From NCBI RefSeq assembly GCF_001747105.1, contig NZ_MDGQ01000004.1, positions 186,001 to 250,000 on the forward strand: a stretch of DNA of 64,000 bases, written 5' to 3'. A program made the position numbers and the translations under genes. Below are positions 26,591-34,253 of the stretch, in pieces. The stretch is from Roseivirga misakiensis (GTDB lineage Bacteria; Bacteroidota; Bacteroidia; Cytophagales; Cyclobacteriaceae). Under the pieces are notes generated by a model that searched no databases, was not told the DNA's origin, and was given only the letters and a program-made list of their open reading frames with translations. The stretch's first letter is position 1. Every line of letters starts with the position of its first letter.

Positions 26591-27541
26591 ATGGCGAGAA
26601 TCGACAAGGGAATAGACCTTACAGGAGGAAGAACTGAATTATCCTCTTTTTTAATCGTGCTGGGCTTCGTAATGATTGGCTTTTTTGTTGGCCAATTCGT
26701 TGGTGCAATAGCCGCAATAGTCTTTGCGCTCATTAATGGTGCGCCGGCTGAAGTATTAACAGAAAATCCAAACGCTTTATATGACTATTTAGGATTAGGA
26801 GAGGTTCTCACTACACAAGCTTCATATACCCTATTCTTTACGTTTATCACGCCATATGTGTACATAAGGGCTATTGCTCGTAAAAATCTCAATGCTTTAT
26901 CAAACGAAAGTGGGGTACAGTTGCCACTTGTTTTGGCTACCGTAGTTGGTACATTCTGTTTTCTATTCTTAAACGCATATTTCATCGAGTGGAATGCCAA
27001 TATCAAGTTCCCAGAATTTATGTCTGGCTTTGAAGATTGGGCGCGCGATCTAGAAGATCAGCTGGCAGAGTCGACAGAAAAATTCACCAACTTTCAAAAT
27101 TTCACACAGTTCCTATTCGGTTTTGTAGTGATCGCCATATTACCTGGAATTGGAGAAGAGCTTCTTTTTAGAGGTGTCTTACAGAATAGTTTACACCGCT
27201 GGACAAAAAATGCCCATGTTGCCATTTGGGTTTCAGCCTTTATTTTCGGTGCCATTCATTTACAATTTTATGGTTTAGTGCCACGTATGCTACTGGGAGC
27301 CGTTTTCGGATATCTCTACTTTTGGTCTGGCAATATTTGGTATCCAATCATCTCTCATATCGCAAATAATGGGTTTGCCGTAATTGCGGTCTATTATTCA
27401 CAAGTAGATGATACCGCTCCAAACTTAGATGATACAGAGGCCTTTCCGATTGGGCTGCAGATCGGTGGTTCGTTGATCTTTTTTGCTTTTATGTTCTTCT
27501 TTAGAAATCACTACATTAAACAAAAAGAGACTATTGAGTAG
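26591..27541 (+). CDS. CPBP family intramembrane glutamic endopeptidase
   Basis: 316 residues and about eight membrane helices. The CPBP (CAAX protease/bacteriocin-processing, Abi/Rce1-like) motifs are visible: GEELLFRGVLQ with EExxxR (about 186-194), FGAIHLQFYGLVPRMLLGAVFGYLYFW (F-G-x-x-H), and SHIANNGFAV (H-x-x-x-N). Eukaryotic Rce1 cleaves prenylated CAAX proteins; bacterial members take part in bacteriocin self-immunity or membrane protein turnover. It overlaps the DUF2007-like gene at its 3' end. Confidence 0.9.
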   Translation: MARIDKGIDLTGGRTELSSFLIVLGFVMIGFFVGQFVGAIAAIVFALINGAPAEVLTENPNALYDYLGLGEVLTTQASYTLFFTFITPYVYIRAIARKNLNALSNESGVQLPLVLATVVGTFCFLFLNAYFIEWNANIKFPEFMSGFEDWARDLEDQLAESTEKFTNFQNFTQFLFGFVVIAILPGIGEELLFRGVLQNSLHRWTKNAHVAIWVSAFIFGAIHLQFYGLVPRMLLGAVFGYLYFWSGNIWYPIISHIANNGFAVIAVYYSQVDDTAPNLDDTEAFPIGLQIGGSLIFFAFMFFFRNHYIKQKETIE

Positions 27542-27746
27542 CTGGCAAACCGTATTTAAGAGTCCTAGTTGGCATCAAGCTGAAATAGTGAAAGATATAT
27601 TGGTGAATTCTGGGCTTCAAGCTATCGTTTTTAATAAGCAAGATCATGCCTATAAACTTGGGATGGTCACCGTAATGGTAAACCCGGATTCAGTAATGCC
27701 GGCTATAAAGATTATCTCTGAAGAAATAAATTTCGATAATGAATAA
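27534..27746 (+). CDS. DUF2007-like small protein
   Basis: About 70 residues starting at a TTG (SSWQTVFKSPSWHQAEIVKDIL) that overlaps the CPBP stop by 8 bases. The frame is open further upstream, but the family starts near WQTVFK. The pattern (A-E-I-V-x-x-x-L, then AIVFNKQDHAYKLG, then V-N-P-D) matches the DUF2007 putative signal-transducing or prolipoprotein-linked family, whose biochemistry is unknown. It overlaps cdsA by 8 bases, so all three genes are coupled. Confidence 0.8.
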   Translation: MSSWQTVFKSPSWHQAEIVKDILVNSGLQAIVFNKQDHAYKLGMVTVMVNPDSVMPAIKIISEEINFDNE

Positions 27747-28551
27747 TTTAGCCACTCGCGCAATTACCGCACTTATTGGAGTAGCTATTATTATCGGAGC
27801 GATCGTTTATGACTATAGATCATTTGCTCTTGTATTTCTACTAATCGCGATTCTAGCGTTGAACGAATTTTATGGGTTGTTGAAATCAAGTGGTGCCCGA
27901 CCTTTTAGAATATGGGGGCTAATACTCGGGTTAGTACTTTATTTACTCACTTTTGCCAACTGGACAGATGATTTGATCAAGGAATATTTATACGCAATTC
28001 CTGTTATGATTGGCTCCCTATTTATACTTCCGCTCTTGAGAAGTGACAAACAGAACAAGGCAAATTCAGTTGGACTTTCCATTTTGGGCGTACTCTATAT
28101 AGCCATACCTTTTTGCCTAGTCATACCGATCGCTTTTATAGATGGCACCTTTAGTTACCAGTTAATCTTAGGTATTTTATTCGCTCAATGGGCAAACGAT
28201 ACTGGGGCATATTTTACTGGAAAAAGCATCGGGAAAACAAAACTTTACGAAAGCATATCGCCCAATAAGACTTGGGAAGGAGCCATTGGCGGCCTGTTTA
28301 CAGCGATCGGTATACTTGCAATTTTTGGGATATACTTCGATCAGTTAAGTAGTATTGAGTGGATTGGTCTTGCAGTGGTCGTTAGCGTTTTTGGTACTAT
28401 TGGCGACCTTGTAGAATCTTATTTTAAAAGGAAATTAGCGATCAAAGATTCTGGGAGTACTTTACCAGGTCATGGAGGATTTTTAGATCGTTTTGATGGA
28501 CTAATTTTAGCACTACCTTTCGCTTTTATCTATCTACTGATCATCCAGTGA
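27739..28551 (+). CDS. cdsA: Phosphatidate cytidylyltransferase
   Basis: 270 residues, multi-pass inner membrane enzyme that makes CDP-diacylglycerol from CTP and phosphatidate. The CDS signature is complete near the C-terminus: SPNKTWEGAIGG and KDSGSTLPGHGGFLDRFDG (S-x-x-K-R-x-x-x-x-K-D-x-x-x-x-x-P-G-H-G-G-x-x-D-R-x-D). It supplies phospholipid synthesis; the phosphatidylserine decarboxylase gene follows 1.4 kb downstream. Confidence 0.96.
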   Translation: MNNLATRAITALIGVAIIIGAIVYDYRSFALVFLLIAILALNEFYGLLKSSGARPFRIWGLILGLVLYLLTFANWTDDLIKEYLYAIPVMIGSLFILPLLRSDKQNKANSVGLSILGVLYIAIPFCLVIPIAFIDGTFSYQLILGILFAQWANDTGAYFTGKSIGKTKLYESISPNKTWEGAIGGLFTAIGILAIFGIYFDQLSSIEWIGLAVVVSVFGTIGDLVESYFKRKLAIKDSGSTLPGHGGFLDRFDGLILALPFAFIYLLIIQ

Positions 28552-28672
28552 AACATCTTATCCTTCTATCAGTTAAACACTTAGTCAATTAATAAGTAAA
28601 GTGATCAATAGGAAGCTGTATTAACTGAAATTGAAATCGTTTGTATAGTAGATAATTAGATAAAAAAATACT

Positions 28673-28680
28673 TAATTTTG
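28673..28680 (+). promoter_or_regulatory. -7 box TAATTTTG (glutamate dehydrogenase promoter)
   Basis: Exact TAnnTTTG match 30 bases before the start codon, inside a 160-base non-coding gap. A weak LacI-like half-match AAATCGTTTG lies upstream at 28634-28643. Confidence 0.5.
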
Positions 28681-28710
28681 GCTCAGACTTAAATCAACAA
28701 TAAGTTCCCT

Positions 28711-29988
28711 ATGGGTTACATTGAACCGGCTCCGATAAAGGACAAGGCAAATCCTTTCGAGTCAATGATGTCTAGATTTAATATTGCGACTGAAGCACTA
28801 GGTTTAGACGAGCAAGTTTACAACGTTTTAAAATCTCCCTCCAAACAAGTTTCTGTTTCACTTCCTGTCACCATGGACGACGGGTCTATCAAAGTATTTG
28901 AAGGTCACCGTGTGATCCATTCGAATATTTTAGGTCCCTCTAAAGGCGGTGTTCGCTATGCGATGGATGTTAATATAGACGAGGTTAAAGCTCTTGCTGC
29001 TTGGATGACTTGGAAATGTGCGGTAGTCGATATTCCTTATGGAGGTGCTAAAGGTGGCATTAAGTGTAATCCTAGAGAAATGTCTGCTGGTGAAATCGAA
29101 AGGTTAACCAGAGCTTACACGCAGTCAATGACAGGTGTATTTGGACCTGACAGAGACATTCCTGCTCCAGACATGGGAACTGGTCCTAGAGAAATGGCTT
29201 GGATGATGGATGAATACTCCAGGTCCATGGGAACGACAGTTAACGCTGTTGTAACTGGAAAGCCTCTTGTATTAGGTGGTTCTTTGGGAAGAGTTGAAGC
29301 AACTGGCCGTGGAGTGATGGTTTCCGCGCTTGCAGCCATGGAAAAATTGAAAATCAACCCTTATCACGCTTCTATAGCTGTGCAAGGGTTCGGTAATGTA
29401 GGTTCTTATGCTGCTCTACTCCTAACTGAGCGCGGTTGTAGTATTACGGCAATCAGTGATATTTCAGGAGCTTACCATAACGACAATGGCATTGATATCC
29501 GAAGTGCTATCGATTATAGAAATTCTAATAACGGGACTCTTGAAGGCTTCGATGGTGCGGAATTAATGGAAGATCCGAACGAGCTACTTACACTTGATGT
29601 AGACGTTTTAGTACCAGCAGCCGTAGAAGATGTTATCCATTCAGGTAATGTCGACAATGTGAAAGCAAAACTGATTGTTGAGGGTGCCAATGGGCCTACT
29701 TCTGCTGAGGCAGATGACATTATCAATAAAAAAGGAATAATGGTAGCCCCAGATATTCTGGCTAACGCAGGGGGGGTGACCGTTTCTTACTTTGAATGGG
29801 TACAAAACAGGCTAGGTTACAAATGGACCAGAGAGCGTGTAAACAGAAGATCGGACAGGATTATGAAAGATGCCTTCGATAAAGTTTATGGAGCATCTCT
29901 AAAATATAAAGTACCTATGCGAATTGCTGCTTATATTGTGGCGATTGACAAAGTCTCCGAGACTTACAAGTTCAGAGGTGGCTACTAA
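28711..29988 (+). CDS. Glu/Leu/Phe/Val dehydrogenase
   Basis: 425 residues, the hexameric NAD(P)-dependent glutamate dehydrogenase fold. Blocks: GPSKGGVRYAMDVN, MTWKCAVVDIPYGGAKGG with the catalytic Lys, GPDRDIPAPDMGT, and the Rossmann glycines in VQGFGNVGSYAA (near 228). Either glutamate or branched-chain amino acid oxidative deamination is possible; the motif set fits glutamate dehydrogenase best. It forms a two-gene unit with psd 9 bases downstream. Confidence 0.93.
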   Translation: MGYIEPAPIKDKANPFESMMSRFNIATEALGLDEQVYNVLKSPSKQVSVSLPVTMDDGSIKVFEGHRVIHSNILGPSKGGVRYAMDVNIDEVKALAAWMTWKCAVVDIPYGGAKGGIKCNPREMSAGEIERLTRAYTQSMTGVFGPDRDIPAPDMGTGPREMAWMMDEYSRSMGTTVNAVVTGKPLVLGGSLGRVEATGRGVMVSALAAMEKLKINPYHASIAVQGFGNVGSYAALLLTERGCSITAISDISGAYHNDNGIDIRSAIDYRNSNNGTLEGFDGAELMEDPNELLTLDVDVLVPAAVEDVIHSGNVDNVKAKLIVEGANGPTSAEADDIINKKGIMVAPDILANAGGVTVSYFEWVQNRLGYKWTRERVNRRSDRIMKDAFDKVYGASLKYKVPMRIAAYIVAIDKVSETYKFRGGY

Positions 29989-29997
29989 TAGAGACTA

Positions 29998-30663
29998 ATG
30001 ATTAAAATTCATAAAGAGGGAAGAGTACTATTATTAGTACTCTTTCTTGTTCTAATAGCTTCCTTAACTGGCCTTCTTTATCTCGTAGAAGTTTCACAAG
30101 AAGTATTTTGGGCTGTCATTGGATTCGAATCCCTTGTTTTCCTTTTCTTCTTACAATTCTTCCGCAATCCCAAGCGAAAAACGGTACTCAACGATAAGTT
30201 GGTCATCGCACCAGCCGATGGAAAAGTGGTAGTGGTAGAAAACACACCCGAAAATGAATACTTTAAAGGTGAGGAACGAATTCAGGTTTCAATATTCATG
30301 TCTCCTTTAAATGTTCATGTGAACCGAAACCCAGTCACAGGACTCATCAAGTATTTCAAATATCACCCTGGAAAATACCTATTTGCTTGGCACCCCAAAT
30401 CAAGCACCGAAAATGAGCGAACATCCGTCGTCTATGAAATTCATAAAGGTGTAGAAATCTTGGTGAGGCAGATTGCAGGAGCTGCCGCAAGGCGGATTAA
30501 ATGGTACATAGATGAAAACCAAAGCGTGATTCAGGGTAAAGAATTCGGCTTTATCAAATTTGGCTCACGGGTAGACTTATTTCTACCTGTTGGAACAAAA
30601 ATAAACGTTCAAAAAGGCCAAAAAACGGTTGGTGGTCAGACAGTAATTGCGGAATTAGATTAG
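29998..30663 (+). CDS. psd: Phosphatidylserine decarboxylase family protein
   Basis: 221 residues, the short form. It is made as a proenzyme that cleaves itself before a Ser to create the pyruvoyl group; here the site is GSRVD (near 198-202), preceded by FGFIKF, matching the short (archaeal/Bacteroidota) subfamily. Other blocks: VIAPADGKVV, FMSPLNVHVNR and YHPGKYLFAWHPKSSTENER. Two N-terminal membrane helices anchor it. It makes phosphatidylethanolamine and shares a lipid theme with cdsA. Its end overlaps the convergent fRMsr gene by 9 bases. Confidence 0.93.
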   Translation: MIKIHKEGRVLLLVLFLVLIASLTGLLYLVEVSQEVFWAVIGFESLVFLFFLQFFRNPKRKTVLNDKLVIAPADGKVVVVENTPENEYFKGEERIQVSIFMSPLNVHVNRNPVTGLIKYFKYHPGKYLFAWHPKSSTENERTSVVYEIHKGVEILVRQIAGAAARRIKWYIDENQSVIQGKEFGFIKFGSRVDLFLPVGTKINVQKGQKTVGGQTVIAELD

Positions 30664-31137
30664 TTTTTCTACTATTCTCATTAATCGTTCTAAATGTGCT
30701 CGATCAATATCATCGAAATCATTTAGGGCATCAGAATCAACGTCTAGAATTAACTCGACTTTCCCATCTTTGAAAGCAGGCAATACAATTTCCGATTTGG
30801 AATCAGAACTACACGCAATATGACCAGGGAACTCATCAACATTATCCACTAAAATAGTTTCTCCCTGATCCCAACTTGTACCACAAACACCCTTTCCCTT
30901 CATAATTCTGGTACAAGCAATAGGTCCTTGAAAAGGCCCAAGCACAAGTTGATCTTCTTTTACTAGATAAAACCCTACCCAGAAAAAGTCCATCCCGTAC
31001 TTAAGCGCAGCAGCAATATTTGCTAGGTTAGCCGTTAAATCAGGCTCGCCTGTTACAAGCGCTTCTATTTGCGGAATTAGCGTTTCGTATTTCTCTGCTT
31101 TAGTCCCGCTATCCTTAATGATTAATTCTTCTGCCAT
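30655..31137 (-). CDS. msrC: Free methionine-(R)-sulfoxide reductase (fRMsr, GAF domain)
   Basis: 160 residues, a single GAF domain. The three reactive cysteines are at 75 (IACTR), 85 (GVCGTSW) and 109 (HIACSSDSKSEIVLP), with the same spacing as in E. coli fRMsr (Cys84/94/118). The enzyme reduces free methionine-R-sulfoxide, using thioredoxin. The motif DSKSEIVLP closes the active site. It follows the ribD gene on the same strand with 10 bases between them. Confidence 0.94.
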   Translation of the reverse strand: MAEELIIKDSGTKAEKYETLIPQIEALVTGEPDLTANLANIAAALKYGMDFFWVGFYLVKEDQLVLGPFQGPIACTRIMKGKGVCGTSWDQGETILVDNVDEFPGHIACSSDSKSEIVLPAFKDGKVELILDVDSDALNDFDDIDRAHLERLMRIVEKLI

Positions 31138-31147
31138 AATGTTTAAG

Positions 31148-32194
31148 CTAACTTTTTAGTAATTCAGAAGGTTCCGAGTTTCGGTAAAAATCCAAAGTAT
31201 CTTCTTCGATGGGTATCGTTTTAAAACTCTTTCTATTAATGATCGGTGCCTTTATACCCGATGTAAAGGTCTTCGGTGCGGTAAAAACACGAGCTTCGTC
31301 CCAAAGGTTAAGGTTGATAAACGAGTCTAACAACCCACTTCCACCTTCTATGATTATCGATTGAATTTTTCTATCGTTCAAATCCCTCAATATAAAGTTG
31401 ACGTAGTCCGAACTATCCACTTTGATGTAGGATAGGTTAGTGGCCTCGTGATCCTCTAATTCATTATAAACCAGTGTTGGCTGTTGGCCATCAAATAGAT
31501 TCAGGTCTTTAGAAAGCTGCAATTTCTTATCTATGACCACACGGACAGGATCTTTGCCCTCCCAGCCCCTAACATTCAATCTGGGGTTATCATATTTAGC
31601 GGTGTTCGTACCCACCATAATGGCGTCTTCATGCGCTCGCCATTGATGTACTAATGCGCGAGATGCAGAACCGCTAATCCATTTAGAATCAAAGTTATCG
31701 CGGGCTACGAAACCATCGGCAGTTTGTGCCCATTTTAAAATCACATAAGGCCTTTTCTTTTCAAGGGCCGTAAAAAACCTGATGTTCATCGCCCTACATT
31801 CCTCTTCCAGTATCCCAACCTCAACCGCTATTCCGGCTTCTTTCATTTTCGCGATGCCTTGCCCACCGACCAAAGGATTATTATCTACCGTACCGATGAC
31901 GACTTGTTTTAGACCTTTACTTATGAGTAAATCGGCACAAGGTGGAGTCTTTCCATGGTGGGAGCACGGTTCGAGGGTAACGAAAGCAGTTGCCTCAGGC
32001 AATATCTTTTCATTTTCCACACTTCTTATAGCCATTACTTCTGCATGCGCTTGTCCATAAGGTTGGGTAAAACCTTCTCCGATAATCTGGTCATTATGCA
32101 CAATGACACACCCCACCATCGGATTAGGACTGGTAGTCCCTCGACCAAGTTCAGCGAGCTCAAGAGCCCTGCGCATGTATTTTATCTTGTCCAT
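31148..32194 (-). CDS. ribD: Bifunctional riboflavin deaminase/reductase RibD
   Basis: 348 residues: an N-terminal CMP/dCMP deaminase-like zinc domain (HAEVMAI with the zinc His-Glu near 50, PCSHHGKTPPCADLL with two zinc Cys) and a C-terminal DHFR-like reductase domain (from about 150; IIEGGSGLLDSF). It carries out steps two and three of riboflavin synthesis, feeding FMN to ApbE, QueG and DusB. The ATG at 32194 is first in frame; the minus-strand upstream bases hold a near -7 TAACTTGC. Confidence 0.96.
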   Translation of the reverse strand: MDKIKYMRRALELAELGRGTTSPNPMVGCVIVHNDQIIGEGFTQPYGQAHAEVMAIRSVENEKILPEATAFVTLEPCSHHGKTPPCADLLISKGLKQVVIGTVDNNPLVGGQGIAKMKEAGIAVEVGILEEECRAMNIRFFTALEKKRPYVILKWAQTADGFVARDNFDSKWISGSASRALVHQWRAHEDAIMVGTNTAKYDNPRLNVRGWEGKDPVRVVIDKKLQLSKDLNLFDGQQPTLVYNELEDHEATNLSYIKVDSSDYVNFILRDLNDRKIQSIIIEGGSGLLDSFINLNLWDEARVFTAPKTFTSGIKAPIINRKSFKTIPIEEDTLDFYRNSEPSELLKS

Positions 32195-32253
32195 GTAGAT
32201 AATTGGCCTTGCAAGTTAGGCAAAGGCGGGAATTAATTCACTTATTTTGTGTG

Positions 32254-33102
32254 ATGCAAAAGGCGAAATCAAAAAACCTTTTATTAGAAATTCAAGAGCG
32301 ATTAGAAGCCATTTATGGAGATCGGGAGAGTCTGTCCATAGCCAAGCATTATTTGCTCGATCGCCATGATGTTAATGCCATTGATTTAACCCTCAACAAA
32401 GAAATAACCTTTCTAGCGGCTCAGTTTGAAAATGACCTTAACGCTTTATCAAAAGGCGTACCTTATCAGCATGTAGTAGGTTTTACATATTTCCTTAACC
32501 ATAAATTTGAAACCAACGCCAATGCATTAATTCCTCGGCCAGAAACTGAGGAACTCGTAGACTGGATCATTAAAGGTAGCCTAACTCCTAATCCAGTCAT
32601 TCTAGACATCGGTACTGGTACTGGTTGTATACCTATTAGCCTTAAACTTGCCTTAGCGAATAGCTCTTGCACTGGTTTTGATGTGTCCTTAGAAGCTTTG
32701 GAGCTTGCCCTAAAAAATGCCAAAAATCTGCGTGCCGAAGTTAACTTCGAAAGTCACGATATTCTTCAAGAGGATTTGAAACAAGGTGAATATGACATTA
32801 TTGTGAGCAACCCGCCTTATATACCTCAAATGGAGAAATCGAATATGCATGAAAACGTAACTGCTCATGAACCGGAGATAGCGCTTTTCGTGCCTGATAA
32901 CGATCCCTTGCTATTCTATCGAAACATTGCCGAAAAGTCGCTCTTTGGTTTGAAAAAAGGTGGCCATCTCTATTTCGAGATTCATGAGAATTATGGCCTC
33001 AAGACACAAAAACTATTGGTAGACCTGGGTTATTCAGCAGTTACGTTGAAAAAAGATCTTCAGGGAAAGGATAGAATGATAAGCGCACAAAAATCAAGTT
33101 AA
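32254..33102 (+). CDS. prmC: Release factor glutamine N5-methyltransferase PrmC
   Basis: About 282 residues from the ATG at 32254; the frame runs back to a TTG but that part is not family-like. PrmC methylates the Gln of the GGQ motif in release factors RF1 and RF2. Visible: N-terminal helical domain (VPYQHVVGFTYF, PRPETEELVDW), SAM site DIGTGTGCIPISL (about 112-124), and the catalytic NPPYIP. It diverges from ribD and is followed at 4 bases by the hydrolase gene. A degenerate -7 TATTTTG stands 4 bases before the start. Confidence 0.96.
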   Translation: MQKAKSKNLLLEIQERLEAIYGDRESLSIAKHYLLDRHDVNAIDLTLNKEITFLAAQFENDLNALSKGVPYQHVVGFTYFLNHKFETNANALIPRPETEELVDWIIKGSLTPNPVILDIGTGTGCIPISLKLALANSSCTGFDVSLEALELALKNAKNLRAEVNFESHDILQEDLKQGEYDIIVSNPPYIPQMEKSNMHENVTAHEPEIALFVPDNDPLLFYRNIAEKSLFGLKKGGHLYFEIHENYGLKTQKLLVDLGYSAVTLKKDLQGKDRMISAQKSS

Positions 33103-33106
33103 TACG

Positions 33107-33790
33107 ATGAAAGAGCCCTTAATACTACTTCATGGAGCAATCGGAGGAATAACGACGCTTGAGGGTCTAAAGAACGCCATGGAGCTTCATTTTGATATTT
33201 ACAGTTTCAACTTTTCCGGGCATGGGAAGGCCGAGTTTTCTAGTAAAGGCTTTGGTATTGAAGTCTTTGCCGATGAATTATCTGAATTTATCAGGGAAAA
33301 CAACTTGATCAAACCCAAAATATTTGGGTACAGCATGGGAGGTTATGTGGCACTTTTTCTGGCATCAACCCAACCCAGTTTAATCGGTAAAATTGCTACG
33401 CTGGGTACTAAATTCAATTGGAATCCGCAAAGCGCAGCTTTAGAATCTTCTCGCCTGGAGCCTGAAGTCATGAAAGAAAAAATTCCAGCCTATACCGATT
33501 ATTTAATCAAGACACACGGCTATAAATGGGATGAACTAGTCATAAAAACGGCCCAAATGATGGTAGAACTTGGAGATTTCCCTCTTTTAAGTTCAGCTCA
33601 GTTAGAAAAAATAGAATGTGATGTGCGCATTATGAGAGGCGATCAGGACACAATGGTAGCGGCGGAAGAATCACAAAATGCTGCAAGAGGCATTTCAGCG
33701 GCAAGTTATTTTGAATTGCCCAATACAAAACACCCTATCGAAAAAGTAGACGGTAGCTTACTAGCCAAAGAACTCTTAAGCTTCTTTTAA
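33107..33790 (+). CDS. Alpha/beta hydrolase
   Basis: 227 residues, cytoplasmic. The nucleophile elbow is GYSMGGY (Ser near 79), the oxyanion strand LILLHGAIGG is at 6-15, the acid lies in RIMRGDQDTMV (Asp near 182) and the catalytic His in NTKHPIEKV (about 209-212). The order of the triad and the size fit the MenH/BioH-like esterase group. The real substrate cannot be told. It begins 4 bases after prmC, so likely in the same operon. Confidence 0.88.
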   Translation: MKEPLILLHGAIGGITTLEGLKNAMELHFDIYSFNFSGHGKAEFSSKGFGIEVFADELSEFIRENNLIKPKIFGYSMGGYVALFLASTQPSLIGKIATLGTKFNWNPQSAALESSRLEPEVMKEKIPAYTDYLIKTHGYKWDELVIKTAQMMVELGDFPLLSSAQLEKIECDVRIMRGDQDTMVAAEESQNAARGISAASYFELPNTKHPIEKVDGSLLAKELLSFF

Positions 33791-33810
33791 GTCACTTCTG
33801 ACCTTGATTT

Positions 33811-33870
33811 CTACTATTTTATTAGAAGTTCTACTATCTGTATAGTTTTTCTACTATATTTATAGTAGAC
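33811..33870. promoter_or_regulatory. Three 20-bp operator units upstream of the BlaI-type gene
   Basis: The sequence CTACTAT begins at 33811, 33831 and 33851, exactly 20 bases (two helical turns) apart. Unit 3 is a perfect dyad, CTACTATA-TT-TATAGTAG (33851-33868). Unit 2 has ACTAT-CTGT-ATAGT (33833-33846). Unit 1 is a weaker dyad. BlaI/MecI dimers bind inverted repeats, so this is the likely autoregulatory site, ending 14 bases before the blaI-type start codon. Confidence 0.78.
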
Positions 33871-33884
33871 ATAATTTAATCCTT

Positions 33885-34253
33885 ATGAAAGAACTGACTA
33901 AGGCAGAAGAAAAGGTGATGCAAATTCTCTGGGGGCTTGAAAAGGCTTTTACAAGAGAAATACTAGAGCAGTTTCATGCTGACAAACCGAGCTATACTAC
34001 CGTAGCCACTGTGCTTTCGGTATTGGAACAAAAAGGATTTGTGGCCAATGAAATGCTCGGTAACAGCAAAAGATATTACCCGCTAATTAGCAAAGCCAAG
34101 TATAGTGACTTTGCCATGTCCAATGTGATGGGGAAGTATTTTGAAGGATCACTAAGTCGAGTCGTTTCTTTCTTTGCCGATCGTGAAAAGCTAGACATTA
34201 ACGAGCTAGATGCTATTATTAGAATTCTGGAAGAGAAAAAAGAGGAGGACTAA
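33885..34253 (+). CDS. BlaI/MecI/CopY family repressor
   Basis: 122 residues. A winged-helix DNA-binding half with LTKAEEKVMQILWGLEKAFTREIL and the recognition region KPSYTTVATVLSVLEQKGFV (about 33-52), then a dimerisation helix pair. In the Bla/Mec system this repressor is cleaved when the M56 sensor protease fires. It ends on the same base where the M56 gene starts (34253), so the two are translationally coupled. Confidence 0.94.
   Translation: MKELTKAEEKVMQILWGLEKAFTREILEQFHADKPSYTTVATVLSVLEQKGFVANEMLGNSKRYYPLISKAKYSDFAMSNVMGKYFEGSLSRVVSFFADREKLDINELDAIIRILEEKKEED

Noticed and set aside
29998-30663. Decarboxylase cleavage site FGSR instead of LGST, suspected as loss of function
   Set aside because: The short-form family uses a GS in this context; the other motifs are intact.
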